A DNA stretch of 34,734 nucleotides from Nocardiopsis listeri. GTDB lineage: Bacteria > Actinomycetota > Actinomycetes > Streptosporangiales > Streptosporangiaceae. The notes below the pieces were generated by a model. That model saw only the letters and a list, made by a program, of their open reading frames with translations, searched no databases and had not been told where the DNA came from. Positions 9,211-18,006 of the stretch are shown one piece after another. Location: NCBI RefSeq assembly GCF_020741345.1, contig NZ_DYZD01000439.1:1-34734 (forward strand), written 5' to 3'. Position numbers and translations under genes: made by a program. How positions within the stretch are numbered: the first letter of the stretch is position 1; each line of letters begins with the position of its first letter.

Positions 9211-9238
9211 CCCGTTGGGCACCACGGTGCCCAACGGG
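9211..9238. promoter_or_regulatory. 13-bp perfect inverted repeat in leader of sugar transporter (operator or RNA hairpin)
   Basis: CCCGTTGGGCACC (9211-9223) AC GGTGCCCAACGGG (9226-9238), 33-60 nt upstream of the 9178 start on the minus strand. Confidence 0.65.
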
Positions 9239-9670
9239 TCCAAGGCATGCGAGAACGCAACGCTGACGTGGCCGAACACGCTCCGATGTTTGGCCTTCAG
9301 CAGACTGCGGGGACTTTACTACGAATACTTGCCATAACTATGCAGGGGGGTGTCGTAACTCACCTAATGGTGATCTCATTCACGATTCCCATGTGAGCCG
9401 GCCCAGCGGCTCGGAGGAGCCCGTCGACGATCGGCCGTCCGTCCTCTTCGCAGATCAGCGGGACCGTGCGGGTCACCGCGGTCGCCGGGTGTTCAACGGT
9501 GCCGGCGGAGCACGGCACGCTTCCGGGCCGGCCCCGATCCGGTACACCTTGCACGGCGCGGCCGCACCGTGCCGCAACAGACGCCGCGCCGTCCGCGGGA
9601 GTGAGGGTTCCGCGGCCGCGGACACACGTGCGGGCGCCGCGCTCTTCCACGGCGCCCACATCCGGTCTTC

Positions 9671-9958
9671 TCAACCGTGTTGCCGGGCGGGGTCGCCCTG
9701 CCAGATCGGCATCTGCTGGTACAGCTGTGCCTGCTCGGCCGCGATCTCGTCGTCCTGGCGGTCCCGTACGCACTTGGCCAGGGTGAACGCGGAGGTGATC
9801 ACGAACAGCACGCTCATGCCGAGGAAGGCGCGCATCCACAGGTCGACGGGCAAGAAGATGATTCCGGCGCCGACACCGACGGTGGACACCGCGAAGGCGA
9901 CGATCGACTGGAGGTAGAACTGCGAGGTGGAACGGGGCTGAGGGATAGGTGTGTTCAT
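9671..9958 (-). CDS. YiaA/YiaB-like two-helix inner membrane protein
   Basis: MNTPIPQPRSTSQFYLQSIVAFAVSTVGVGAGIIFLPVDLWMRAFLGMSVLFVITSAFTLAKCVRDRQD matches the YiaAB two-helix domain pattern. Confidence 0.85.
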   Translation of the reverse strand: MNTPIPQPRSTSQFYLQSIVAFAVSTVGVGAGIIFLPVDLWMRAFLGMSVLFVITSAFTLAKCVRDRQDDEIAAEQAQLYQQMPIWQGDPARQHG

Positions 9959-9992
9959 GCCTTCATGGTGTGCGAACACACGGCTGCGGGGC

Positions 9993-10010
9993 TTGAGTAC
10001 ACCTACTCAA
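9993..10010. promoter_or_regulatory. Palindromic motif TTGAGTA-CACC-TACTCAA upstream of YiaAB-like gene
   Basis: 7-bp perfect arms. 35 nt upstream of the 9958 start. Near-identical motif at 15416-15432. Confidence 0.6.
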
Positions 10011-10027
10011 ACCCCGGCCCCGATCGC

Positions 10028-11146
10028 TCAGCCCGGCTTCTGCGTGCGGTCGGGCACGAAGGCCGACAAGTCCAGGCCCGGGTCCTCCCCCATCGCCAGC
10101 CGCGCGGCCACCGTCCCCTGGAACGGCCCGAAGGTCAGCCCCTGTGAACCCAGCCCGGTGGCCACCACCACCCCGGGCAGCCCTTCGATCGGCCCCAACA
10201 GCTGCGCTCCGTCGTGGGTGCCCGGACGGAACCCCACCCGGGTCTCGACCACGGTCGCCTCGGCCAACTCCGGCAGGACCTCCAAGGCCGTGGACAGATT
10301 GCCCAGCAGCCCCGAAGCCGTCACCCGGTGGTCGAACCCCGCCTCGGGTTCCCAGGTGCCGCCGGTGATCACCCGGTCGGGGGCGGCGGCGCTCACGAAG
10401 TAGTCACGTTCTCCGAACCGCACCACCGGCCAGTCGCGGGTGCGGTGCCCGGGAAGGACGAAGTGCGTCGACTGTCCGCGCACCGGGCGCACGCCCACCC
10501 GCACCCCGGTCGCCGCCAGCAGGTCCGCCGACCACGCCCCGGCCGCGACGATCACCGTGCTCGCCGTCAACTCCTCCGATCCCACCCCTGCGCCCGTCAC
10601 CCGCTCGCCGTTCCACAGCAGACGCGCGTCACCCTTGTAGTAGCGCAGACCCCGCTCCTCGGCGGCCTCGAACAGCGCCGACCTCGCGGAGTGGCCGTTC
10701 ACCCGGGCCATGCCCTCGATGTGGACCCCGCCGTAGTCGGCCGGCACCAAGGGAAACCGTTCGCGCGGCTCCCCCTCGGCCAGGCGTTCCACCCGCCCCA
10801 TGGTGGCGAACTCCGGACGTCGCGAGAGCGTGCTGAACAGTTCGAACCCGGCGTCGTCGCCCTCTCGGTCCACCGACAACCCACCGACCACCTCGAATCC
10901 GGGGTCGTGGCCGTCCTCGACCAGCTCGGCCATCAAACGCGGGTAGTGCGCGGCCGCGGCGGCCTTGAATCCTTGCTCGGCGGGTGAGTCCCAGGGGAAG
11001 GGCCACGGGAAGACGATGCCCGTCCCCGCCCCGGTGGCCTGCCCCAGGTGGGAGGCGTCCACCAGCGCCGTGGACACACCCTTCTTCGCCAGGTGGAACG
11101 CCGCACTGGTCCCCACGATGCCGCCGCCGACCACGATCACGTCCAT
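10028..11146 (-). CDS. FAD-dependent oxidoreductase (DAO/DadA-like)
   Basis: MDVIVVGGGIVGTSAAFHLAKKGVSTALVD Rossmann motif; VIVAAGAWSADLL; GVVVATGLGSQGLTFGP C-terminal signature. Confidence 0.92.
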   Translation of the reverse strand: MDVIVVGGGIVGTSAAFHLAKKGVSTALVDASHLGQATGAGTGIVFPWPFPWDSPAEQGFKAAAAAHYPRLMAELVEDGHDPGFEVVGGLSVDREGDDAGFELFSTLSRRPEFATMGRVERLAEGEPRERFPLVPADYGGVHIEGMARVNGHSARSALFEAAEERGLRYYKGDARLLWNGERVTGAGVGSEELTASTVIVAAGAWSADLLAATGVRVGVRPVRGQSTHFVLPGHRTRDWPVVRFGERDYFVSAAAPDRVITGGTWEPEAGFDHRVTASGLLGNLSTALEVLPELAEATVVETRVGFRPGTHDGAQLLGPIEGLPGVVVATGLGSQGLTFGPFQGTVAARLAMGEDPGLDLSAFVPDRTQKPG

Positions 11147-11290
11147 GGCCCCACCCTGCCCCGAGCACCGGCCCGGCACAAGCCGTTGGACCCGCGTGCC
11201 GGTCACCGGATCGGGGTAGGGGCGCGCGATAGGCTGCGGCTCCTCCCAGGAAGCCCGGCTCCCTCACCCATTCCTACGCAGGAGGTCGAA

Positions 11291-12085
11291 TTGGACGGAT
11301 ACACCACCCACGGGGTCGCCCTGACCAGGCCGCCCGGAGCACATCCGGCCGAGGGGATCGTCACCCACATCGCCCGCTCGGCGGTGGATCCGGTGCTGGC
11401 CGCACGTCAGTACACGATCTACCAGGAGACCTTGGCCTCGGCGGGTTGGCGGGTGGTCGAGGTGGACGCGGCGCCCGAACATCCGGATTCGGTGTTCGTG
11501 GAGGACACTCTGGTGGTGTGCGAGGACCTGGCCGTGGTGACCCGGCCCGGCGCCCGGGAGCGTCGTGGGGAGATCGAGGGCGCCGAACGGGCGGCGCGTT
11601 CCCTGGGGTTGCGGGTGGCCCGGATCGAAGAACCCGGAACCCTGGAGGGCGGGGACGTCCTGCAGGTGGGGTCCACCGTCTATGTGGGGGTGGGCGGGCG
11701 CACCGACGTCGAGGGCGCCGAACAGCTTCAGCGGCTGCTCGCCCCCTTGGACCGCAAGGTATGCCAGGTGCCCTTGGGGCGGGTACTGCACTTGAAGTCC
11801 GCGGTGACCGCGCTGCCCGACGACTCTCTCGTGGGTCTGCCCGATCTGGTGGAGGCCTCCCACCTGCCACCGATCCGTCGTGTCCCCGAGGAACCGGGAG
11901 CCCACGTGGTGCCCTTGGGCGGGCGGGACGTGCTGGTCAGCGCCGCCGCGCGGGAGACCGTGCAGCTGTTGGCCGCCGAACACTGGCGGGTGCTGCCGGT
12001 GGACATCTCCGAGTTCGAGAAACTGGAGGGCTGTGTGACCTGCCTGAGCGTTTTGGTACCCGATCGCCCCGAAGCCGCCTCCTAG
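11291..12085 (+). CDS. ddaH: Dimethylargininase (N,N-dimethylarginine dimethylaminohydrolase family)
   Basis: SVFVEDTLVV, RPGARERRGE, EPGTLEGGDVLQVG, LHLKSAVTALPDD and C-terminal Cys in EKLEGCVTCLSVL. TTG start preceded by AGGAGG. Confidence 0.88.
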   Translation: MDGYTTHGVALTRPPGAHPAEGIVTHIARSAVDPVLAARQYTIYQETLASAGWRVVEVDAAPEHPDSVFVEDTLVVCEDLAVVTRPGARERRGEIEGAERAARSLGLRVARIEEPGTLEGGDVLQVGSTVYVGVGGRTDVEGAEQLQRLLAPLDRKVCQVPLGRVLHLKSAVTALPDDSLVGLPDLVEASHLPPIRRVPEEPGAHVVPLGGRDVLVSAAARETVQLLAAEHWRVLPVDISEFEKLEGCVTCLSVLVPDRPEAAS

Positions 12086-12624
12086 GCACGGGCTCGGCGG
12101 TGGGCGGCCACCCGTGCGCGGGTTGCGCAGCGGCGAGAACAGAACCGTCGCGTGCCGCCGTGGGCGGTGTCGACGAACACCCGCTCGCACGCGTGCGCGG
12201 CGCACACCCCGCCGGGGTGGCGTTGGCGCTCGCTGATCAGGCGGGCCAGGAACAGGCCGGTGGAGGCCACGAACCACTCGTCCCAGGGTGCCTCGTCGTC
12301 GCTGTCCACGTGCAGGTGCCAGGGGTGGGCGCCATCGTGGTCGGAAAGCCGGGGCGGGTGCGTCTCCCGGGCGAGCAGGACGTTGACGCGTCGGGCGGCC
12401 TGGTCCAGGGTCGGGGCGGCCAGGACGTGACGCAGTTCGACGGCGACCTCGCGCAGGGCCCTGACGTCCTCCGAGGTCAGGTCCGGGTCGGTCTCGCCGT
12501 GTTCGGTGAACAGGTCGGCGATCCGTTGGGGGTTCACGTCCTCCTCTGCCAGGGCGTTGAGCAGGTCGGTGGTGCGTTCGGCCAGTGCGCGGGTGGAACC
12601 CACCGGGCGCGGTGCTGTGGTCAT
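12082..12624 (-). CDS. CGNR zinc-finger / ABATE-domain putative regulator
   Basis: C-terminal CAAHACERVFVDTAHGGTRRFCSRRCATRARVAAHRRA, typical CGNR-type zinc finger. Confidence 0.88.
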   Translation of the reverse strand: MTTAPRPVGSTRALAERTTDLLNALAEEDVNPQRIADLFTEHGETDPDLTSEDVRALREVAVELRHVLAAPTLDQAARRVNVLLARETHPPRLSDHDGAHPWHLHVDSDDEAPWDEWFVASTGLFLARLISERQRHPGGVCAAHACERVFVDTAHGGTRRFCSRRCATRARVAAHRRARA

Positions 12625-12679
12625 ACCTCCAAGGTAACGCCCATGGTGTGTTCATTGGTTACTTTGTAGCGTCCTGTGC

Positions 12680-13879
12680 ATGAGTGCCCGTTACGGCCTG
12701 GTGCGTTACCTGTGCGGAGCGGCCGCCGCCCGCACTGGAGATGAGGCCTCCGGGCCGGCCCTTCTGCTGTTGGGGGCGGCCGTCACGGGGAGCGCCGCCA
12801 CCGGTTCGGCCCTGTTGGCGGGGGTCACCGCCACCGCGGCGATCGGCGGGCCCGCGGTGGGGGTGTTGCTGGATCGCGCTGCGCGCCCGGGCCGGCTGCT
12901 CGCCGGCATCCTGGTGTCGAACGCGCTGGGTCTGGCCGCCGTCGCCCTGTTCCTGAAGCCCCTGCCGTTCGCTCCGGTACTGGCCTTGGCACTGACCGTG
13001 GGGCTGCTGGGTCCGGCCCTGTCGGGAGGATGGACCGCCCAACTTCCGCGCCTGGTCGCCTCCACCCATCTGAGACGGGCCAACGCCTTGGACGCGATGA
13101 CCTTCAGTACCGCCTCCCTGCTGGGCCCGGGGTTGGCCGGGGCGGTGGCGCTGAGGGCGGGTGGTGGCGCCGCGGTCGCTGTCGCGGTGGCCCTCATCGG
13201 TTTGGCCGCCCCGGTGGCCTGGTCCCTGCCCGCCCGGAGCACACCGCCCGTACCGTCCCCGGCGCTCACCGACCTGATCGCGGGCACGCGCGTGGTCCTG
13301 GGCAACCGGGCGCTGTTGCGCGTCACCCTGGTCTCCACGGTCTCCATCGCCGGGACCGGGGTGTTGGTGGTGGCCACTCCGGTACTGGGGGAACGGCTGT
13401 TGGGCGGAGCCGCGCAGGGCGCGATGTTGTTGTCGGTCATGGCGGTGTGCGCGTTGACCGCCAACTTGGTGTTGGCCCGTGGCCCGGCCCGGCTCGCCCC
13501 GGACTCGATGGTGCCGTTGTGTGTGCTGGTGCAGGCGGTGGGCGTTGCGGGTGCCATGGTGGCTCCCTCCGCGCCGTGGCTGCTGTTCGCGGTGGCGGTG
13601 GTGGGCGCCGCGGAGGGGCCCCAATTGACCGCTCTGTTCGTGGTCCGCCACCGGGAGGCCCCCGAGCGCCTGCGCACCCAGGTGTTCACCACCGCGGCGA
13701 GCCTGAAGGTGAGCGCCTTCGCCGCCGGCGCCGCGTCGGCCGGCCCCTTGGCCGACCACTCCCTGACGCTCTGTCTGGCCCTGGCGGTGGCACTACAGGT
13801 CACCGCGGCCCTGGTCCACCTGCTCCTGTCCAGGCCCCGCCCCACACCGGATCCGCTGGTGGTGGAGGACCGTTCCTGA
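12680..13879 (+). CDS. MFS transporter
   Basis: About 12 hydrophobic segments over 399 aa. Divergent from the CGNR gene. Confidence 0.85.
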   Translation: MSARYGLVRYLCGAAAARTGDEASGPALLLLGAAVTGSAATGSALLAGVTATAAIGGPAVGVLLDRAARPGRLLAGILVSNALGLAAVALFLKPLPFAPVLALALTVGLLGPALSGGWTAQLPRLVASTHLRRANALDAMTFSTASLLGPGLAGAVALRAGGGAAVAVAVALIGLAAPVAWSLPARSTPPVPSPALTDLIAGTRVVLGNRALLRVTLVSTVSIAGTGVLVVATPVLGERLLGGAAQGAMLLSVMAVCALTANLVLARGPARLAPDSMVPLCVLVQAVGVAGAMVAPSAPWLLFAVAVVGAAEGPQLTALFVVRHREAPERLRTQVFTTAASLKVSAFAAGAASAGPLADHSLTLCLALAVALQVTAALVHLLLSRPRPTPDPLVVEDRS

Positions 13880-13904
13880 CCGCCACCGCCGGCAGACTCA
13901 TCAC

Positions 13905-14879
13905 ATGAAGTCGACCTCGGCCCGACTGCTCCGTCTCCTGTCCCTACTCCAGACCCGCAAGGACTGGCCCGGCAACGACCTGGCCGAACGCCTGGCGGTG
14001 AGCCCGCGGACCGTGCGTCGCGACGTGGACCGCCTGCGCGAACTGGGCTATCCCATCCACGCCATCATGGGCACCGGCGGTGGATACCAACTCGGCGCCG
14101 GAGCCTCCCTGCCTCCGCTGTTGCTGGACGATGACGAGGCGGTGGCGGTCGCGGTGGGGCTGCGCACCGCCGCCCAGGGAGGGGTGTCGGGGATCGAGGA
14201 GACCTCGGTGCGCGCCCTGGCCAAACTCCTGCAGGTGTTGCCCTCCCGGCTGCGTCGCCGGGTGGACGCGCTGGGCACCTTCACCGTGCCGATGCCCTCC
14301 GAAGGACCCACCGTGGACGCCGACACCCTGGCCTTGGTGGCCGCCACCTGTCGGGATAGCGAAAGGCTGCGGTTCGACTACGAGAGCCACCAGGGCGCTC
14401 TGAGTCGACGACTGGTGGAGCCGCACCGCCTGGTCGCCCAGGGGCGGCGTTGGTACCTGGTGGCCTGGGACACCGCACGGCAGGACTGGCGGACCTTCCG
14501 GGTGGACCGGATGCGCCCCCTGACCCCCACCGGTCCCAGAGTTCCCCCGCGCGACCCGCCAGGGCGGGGAGTGGCCGCCTACCTGGCCGAACGGATGAAC
14601 CTGCACATGTGGCCGATCAAGGCGCGGGTTCGACTGTCGATGTCCGCGCAGGAGGCCCTGCGCGGGCGGGCCGCCCACTACGGCCCCATCGAGGCGGTGG
14701 ACGAACGCTCCTGTGTGCTGCTGTGCGCCGGTGAGGACATGGTCGCCATGGCCTGCTACCTGGCGATGTTGGACGTGGACATGGAGGTCGAGGAACCCGC
14801 CGAACTGCGCGAGGCGATGACCCACCTGGGCGGGCGTCTGCTGCGCACCGCCGAGGAGGGCCGAAAACCCGGGAAGTGA
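13905..14879 (+). CDS. HTH-WYL domain transcriptional regulator (YafY/PafC-like)
   Basis: RLLRLLSLLQTRKDWPGNDLAERLAVSPRTVRRDVDRLRELGYPIHAIMGTGGGYQLGAG, then a WYL domain (RRWYLVAWDTARQDWRTFRVDRM). Confidence 0.93.
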   Translation: MKSTSARLLRLLSLLQTRKDWPGNDLAERLAVSPRTVRRDVDRLRELGYPIHAIMGTGGGYQLGAGASLPPLLLDDDEAVAVAVGLRTAAQGGVSGIEETSVRALAKLLQVLPSRLRRRVDALGTFTVPMPSEGPTVDADTLALVAATCRDSERLRFDYESHQGALSRRLVEPHRLVAQGRRWYLVAWDTARQDWRTFRVDRMRPLTPTGPRVPPRDPPGRGVAAYLAERMNLHMWPIKARVRLSMSAQEALRGRAAHYGPIEAVDERSCVLLCAGEDMVAMACYLAMLDVDMEVEEPAELREAMTHLGGRLLRTAEEGRKPGK

Positions 14880-14952
14880 GCCCTTCGGCCCGGGCTAGAG
14901 GCCGCCGCGGCGTGTTATCGCTGAGTACCGACCCCTCGACCTGGAGGCGCCC

Positions 14953-15411
14953 GTGTCCGAGAACCCGCCCGGGGAGACCGAACTCTCCCCCGCCGCGCTA
15001 CGGGCCGTGGAACTGGCCGGAGGCGAGGCCATGGCCCTGCGTCACCCCTTCCTGGGTACCGAACACCTGGTGATCGGAGTGGCGGCTCAGGCGGAGGAGG
15101 CGGGAGGCCGCACCGCGTTGGAGCAGGCCCCGCACCTGTTACGACGCGAGCTCGTACGCGTCATCGCGCCCGGTGGCACCCCCTGCGCGCAGCTCCCGAC
15201 CCTCACCCGGCGGGCGCGCACGGTGCTGCGCCTGGCCCGGGATGAGGCCCGGCGTCGAGGACAACCGCGCCTGGGGGTCCACCACCTGGTGTGGGGTCTG
15301 GTCTCGGTGGAGGAAGGATCGGCCCTGCGGGTGCTGAGGGCGCTGGACGTGGACCTGCCCCACGCACGCGAGCGCGCCCGTGCCTTCCTGGATCGGGGCA
15401 TGGTCGATTGA
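14953..15411 (+). CDS. Stand-alone Clp N-terminal (Clp-N) domain protein
   Basis: Two Clp-N repeats (GTEHLVIGVAAQ..., LARDEARRRGQPRLGVHHLVWGLVSVEEGSALRVLRAL). No AAA+ domain. Confidence 0.8.
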   Translation: MSENPPGETELSPAALRAVELAGGEAMALRHPFLGTEHLVIGVAAQAEEAGGRTALEQAPHLLRRELVRVIAPGGTPCAQLPTLTRRARTVLRLARDEARRRGQPRLGVHHLVWGLVSVEEGSALRVLRALDVDLPHARERARAFLDRGMVD

Positions 15412-15415
15412 GTCC

Positions 15416-15432
15416 TTGAGTACTCCTACTCA
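15416..15432. promoter_or_regulatory. Palindromic motif TTGAGTACTCCTACTCA upstream of DUF2784 gene
   Basis: TGAGTA-CTCC-TACTCA inverted repeat; matches the motif at 9993-10010 except one central base over 17 nt. Confidence 0.6.
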
Positions 15433-15489
15433 CCGATACCGGGTAGGAGCACAGATGTAGGGCCCGCCATCCATCCCTAGGTTCTGAGC

Positions 15490-15885
15490 ATGAACCACTT
15501 CGGCATCCTCCTCGTCGGCCACGCCGCCATGGTCGCGCACTACCTGTTCTTCGCCTATGTCGTCTTCGGCGGCTTCCTGTCGCTGCGGTGGCCCCGCATG
15601 TTCTGGCCGCATCTGTTCGTGGCCGCCTACGCCCTGGGCATCGTCACCATCGGCTGGCCGTGCTTCCTGACCGACATCGAGAACCACTCCCGGGCCGCCA
15701 CCGGGCGCGAGGTGATGGAGAACGGGTTCATCGATCACCACCTGACCGGGGTGATCTACCCCGAGGACCACCTGATGACCTCGCGATTCGTCATCGCGGG
15801 CATCGTCGCGCTGTCCTACGCCGCCTTGGCCTGGAAGCTGTATCGTGCGCGCGCCGATCGCGACCGGGGAGCCCTGTCCCGATAG
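15490..15885 (+). CDS. DUF2784 family membrane protein
   Basis: HYLFFAYVVFGGFLSLRWPRMFWPHLFVAAYALGIVTIGWPCFLTDIENHSR; GFIDHHLTGVIYPED. Confidence 0.87.
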   Translation: MNHFGILLVGHAAMVAHYLFFAYVVFGGFLSLRWPRMFWPHLFVAAYALGIVTIGWPCFLTDIENHSRAATGREVMENGFIDHHLTGVIYPEDHLMTSRFVIAGIVALSYAALAWKLYRARADRDRGALSR

Positions 15886-15988
15886 CCGGGGAAACCTCCG
15901 AATGATCGAACCGGACCCCCGCAACCCCCCGAGCCGCTACGTTAAGAAGTCGTTCGCTTTCGTAGAGTAATGAAAGTAGGGCTTCCGC

Positions 15989-16903
15989 GTGCCCGAACAG
16001 ACCCGAACCCTCGGCCCGGACCTGCGTGACCTCGGTGCTCCCCCCACAGTGCGGCCTCTGGTCAACGGCTACCAGGTCGCCCGCTGGGACACCCCCTCCG
16101 CGTTCACCGGACCCGGCCGCCAGAGGATGCTGACCCTCCTACGGGACCTGGCCGCCCGATCCTTCGGTGCCGACCACTCCGACTACTGGCACACCCGGGT
16201 CGGTTCCGGCTTCTTCGACCAGATCTCCTGCCTGGCCCTGATCCTGGACGCGGCCGGAACACCCGTGGGTTGGGGCGGCTATCACCGGCGCCGCTTCGCC
16301 TCCCGCCGCGCCCTGTACCTGGACGCCGCCGGTGTGGTCCCCGCCCATCGCCGGTTCGGGCTCTCCAGCGCCCTGATGACCCACTTCCTGACCCGTGAAC
16401 TCCTCGCTCGCCCCTGGGGCAACACCTACGTCGTCCTGCGCACCCGTCACCCGGCCGTCTACTCCGGTTGGCGCAAGGGACTGGGCCGGACCCGTGTCCA
16501 CCCCCGACACGGCCGGGCCGTGCCCGCCACGATCGCTCGTATCGCCACCGACGCCGCCCACTGGCTCGGCGACGGCCCCCGCCTGGATCCGCGCACCCTG
16601 CTCGTACGCGACGCCTACCGCATGTTCGAGGGCCGCGTCTATGGCGTCACCCCGCGCAGCGGCCACGTCGACCTGGACACCTACTTCGCCGAGCAGGTGG
16701 GACCCAAGGACGCCGTGCTGATGGTGGTGCGCATGAGCGCCCTGCCCCTGGTCCGCGTCTTGTTGGGCCGCTATCTGGGCGGCCCCTCCCCCGCCCCCAC
16801 GGGCGGCCGGCCCCTGCGCGGGGCGGCCCCGGTGGGTTCGACCGTCCAGGCCACCCCCACCGGGGCCGGAGCCTCCGGACTCATCCCAGGGGGACGGCCT
16901 TGA
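15989..16903 (+). CDS. Putative acyltransferase-like (GNAT-fold) protein
   Basis: LALILDAAGTPVGWGGYHRR and YLDAAGVVPAHRRFGLSSALMTHFL resemble GNAT beta4/acetyl-CoA-binding motifs. GTG start. Confidence 0.6.
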   Translation: MPEQTRTLGPDLRDLGAPPTVRPLVNGYQVARWDTPSAFTGPGRQRMLTLLRDLAARSFGADHSDYWHTRVGSGFFDQISCLALILDAAGTPVGWGGYHRRRFASRRALYLDAAGVVPAHRRFGLSSALMTHFLTRELLARPWGNTYVVLRTRHPAVYSGWRKGLGRTRVHPRHGRAVPATIARIATDAAHWLGDGPRLDPRTLLVRDAYRMFEGRVYGVTPRSGHVDLDTYFAEQVGPKDAVLMVVRMSALPLVRVLLGRYLGGPSPAPTGGRPLRGAAPVGSTVQATPTGAGASGLIPGGRP

Positions 16904-17897
16904 CCGTGGGCCGGGTGTAGGTCAGGGCGCCCATGTCACGGACCTGGTCCATGACCCCGGCCAGGCTCAGGCTCTCCGACCACGGCATCCGTGGGCTCTC
17001 CAGCTCCCCCGCGGCGATTCTGCGCGCGACCTCCTCGGCCTCGTACTCATAGCCGTTGGCGCGGAAGGGCCGGTGGAACCGTTCGGGTTCGCGACCGTCC
17101 CGGTGCAGGACCAGGTCGGTCCCGGCCCAGAACCGTTCGATCTCCAACCATCCGCCCGTGCCGGAGAGTACGGCCCGGCCCGGCAGGGTGGTGTGCGAGG
17201 CGCATTCCAGGGTGGCGCTCACCCCGTTCTCGCCACGTACCAACAAGGTCGTGTGCACGTCCACCATGTGATCCGGTGAAAGCCGTCGGGTCGCTCCCAC
17301 CACGGTCAGTTCACCCAGGTACTGGGAGGCCAACGCCAGCGGGTAGATCCCCAGGTCCAGTAGGGCGCCACCGCCCAGATCGGCGTTGAACAGCCGGTGG
17401 TCGGGGTCGTAGGGGACGTTGATGCCGAAGTCGGCCGAGAGCGCGCTCAGCTCCCCGATGGCGCCCTCGGCCACCAGGGTGCGGGCCAACTCGTGCACGG
17501 GCAGGTAGCGCGTCCACATCGCCTCCATCAGGAAGCGGTCGTTGGTCTTGGCGGCCGCCACCATCTCGGTGACCTGCAGGGCGTTCATCGCCATGGGCTT
17601 TTCCACCAGCACGTGCTTGCCGGCGTCGAGCATCTGCAACGCGACCGTGTGGTGCCAGGGATGGGGGGTGGCCACGTAGACCACGTCGACCTCGGGGTCC
17701 TCTGCCAAGGACTCATGGCTCGCGTGGCGGTGGGGGATGTCCCAGGCGGACCCGAATTCCTCGGCGCGTGCGGCGGTCCGGGAGCCCACCGCCACGATCT
17801 TGGCGGAGGGAACGGCCCGCAGCCCCTCCAGGAAGGCGTGGGCGATGCCTCCGGTACCGACCACGCCCCAGCGCGGTCCACCGTTGTGTTGTGTCAT
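16881..17897 (-). CDS. Gfo/Idh/MocA family oxidoreductase
   Basis: WGVVGTGGIAHAFLEGLRAVPSAKIVAVGSR; YVATPHPWHHTVALQMLDAGKHVLVEKPMAMN. Confidence 0.95.
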   Translation of the reverse strand: MTQHNGGPRWGVVGTGGIAHAFLEGLRAVPSAKIVAVGSRTAARAEEFGSAWDIPHRHASHESLAEDPEVDVVYVATPHPWHHTVALQMLDAGKHVLVEKPMAMNALQVTEMVAAAKTNDRFLMEAMWTRYLPVHELARTLVAEGAIGELSALSADFGINVPYDPDHRLFNADLGGGALLDLGIYPLALASQYLGELTVVGATRRLSPDHMVDVHTTLLVRGENGVSATLECASHTTLPGRAVLSGTGGWLEIERFWAGTDLVLHRDGREPERFHRPFRANGYEYEAEEVARRIAAGELESPRMPWSESLSLAGVMDQVRDMGALTYTRPTVKAVPLG

Positions 17898-18006
17898 GGA
17901 GACATCCTAAAAACACGGTCTTCTCCGGGACCAGTCGGGGAAGGTGCTCGGTTTCCGTGCTCGGAAAACATACGGTGGCCGGGCAAGGAACGTGAACGGA
18001 GGAGGA

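Noticed and set aside
9339-9670. Possible extra gene between sugar transporter and YiaAB-like gene
   Set aside because: ORFs on both strands are compositionally biased with no family motif; a short minus stretch (VPLICEEDGRPIVDGLLRAAGPAHMGIVNEITIR) looks vaguely coding but cannot be supported.
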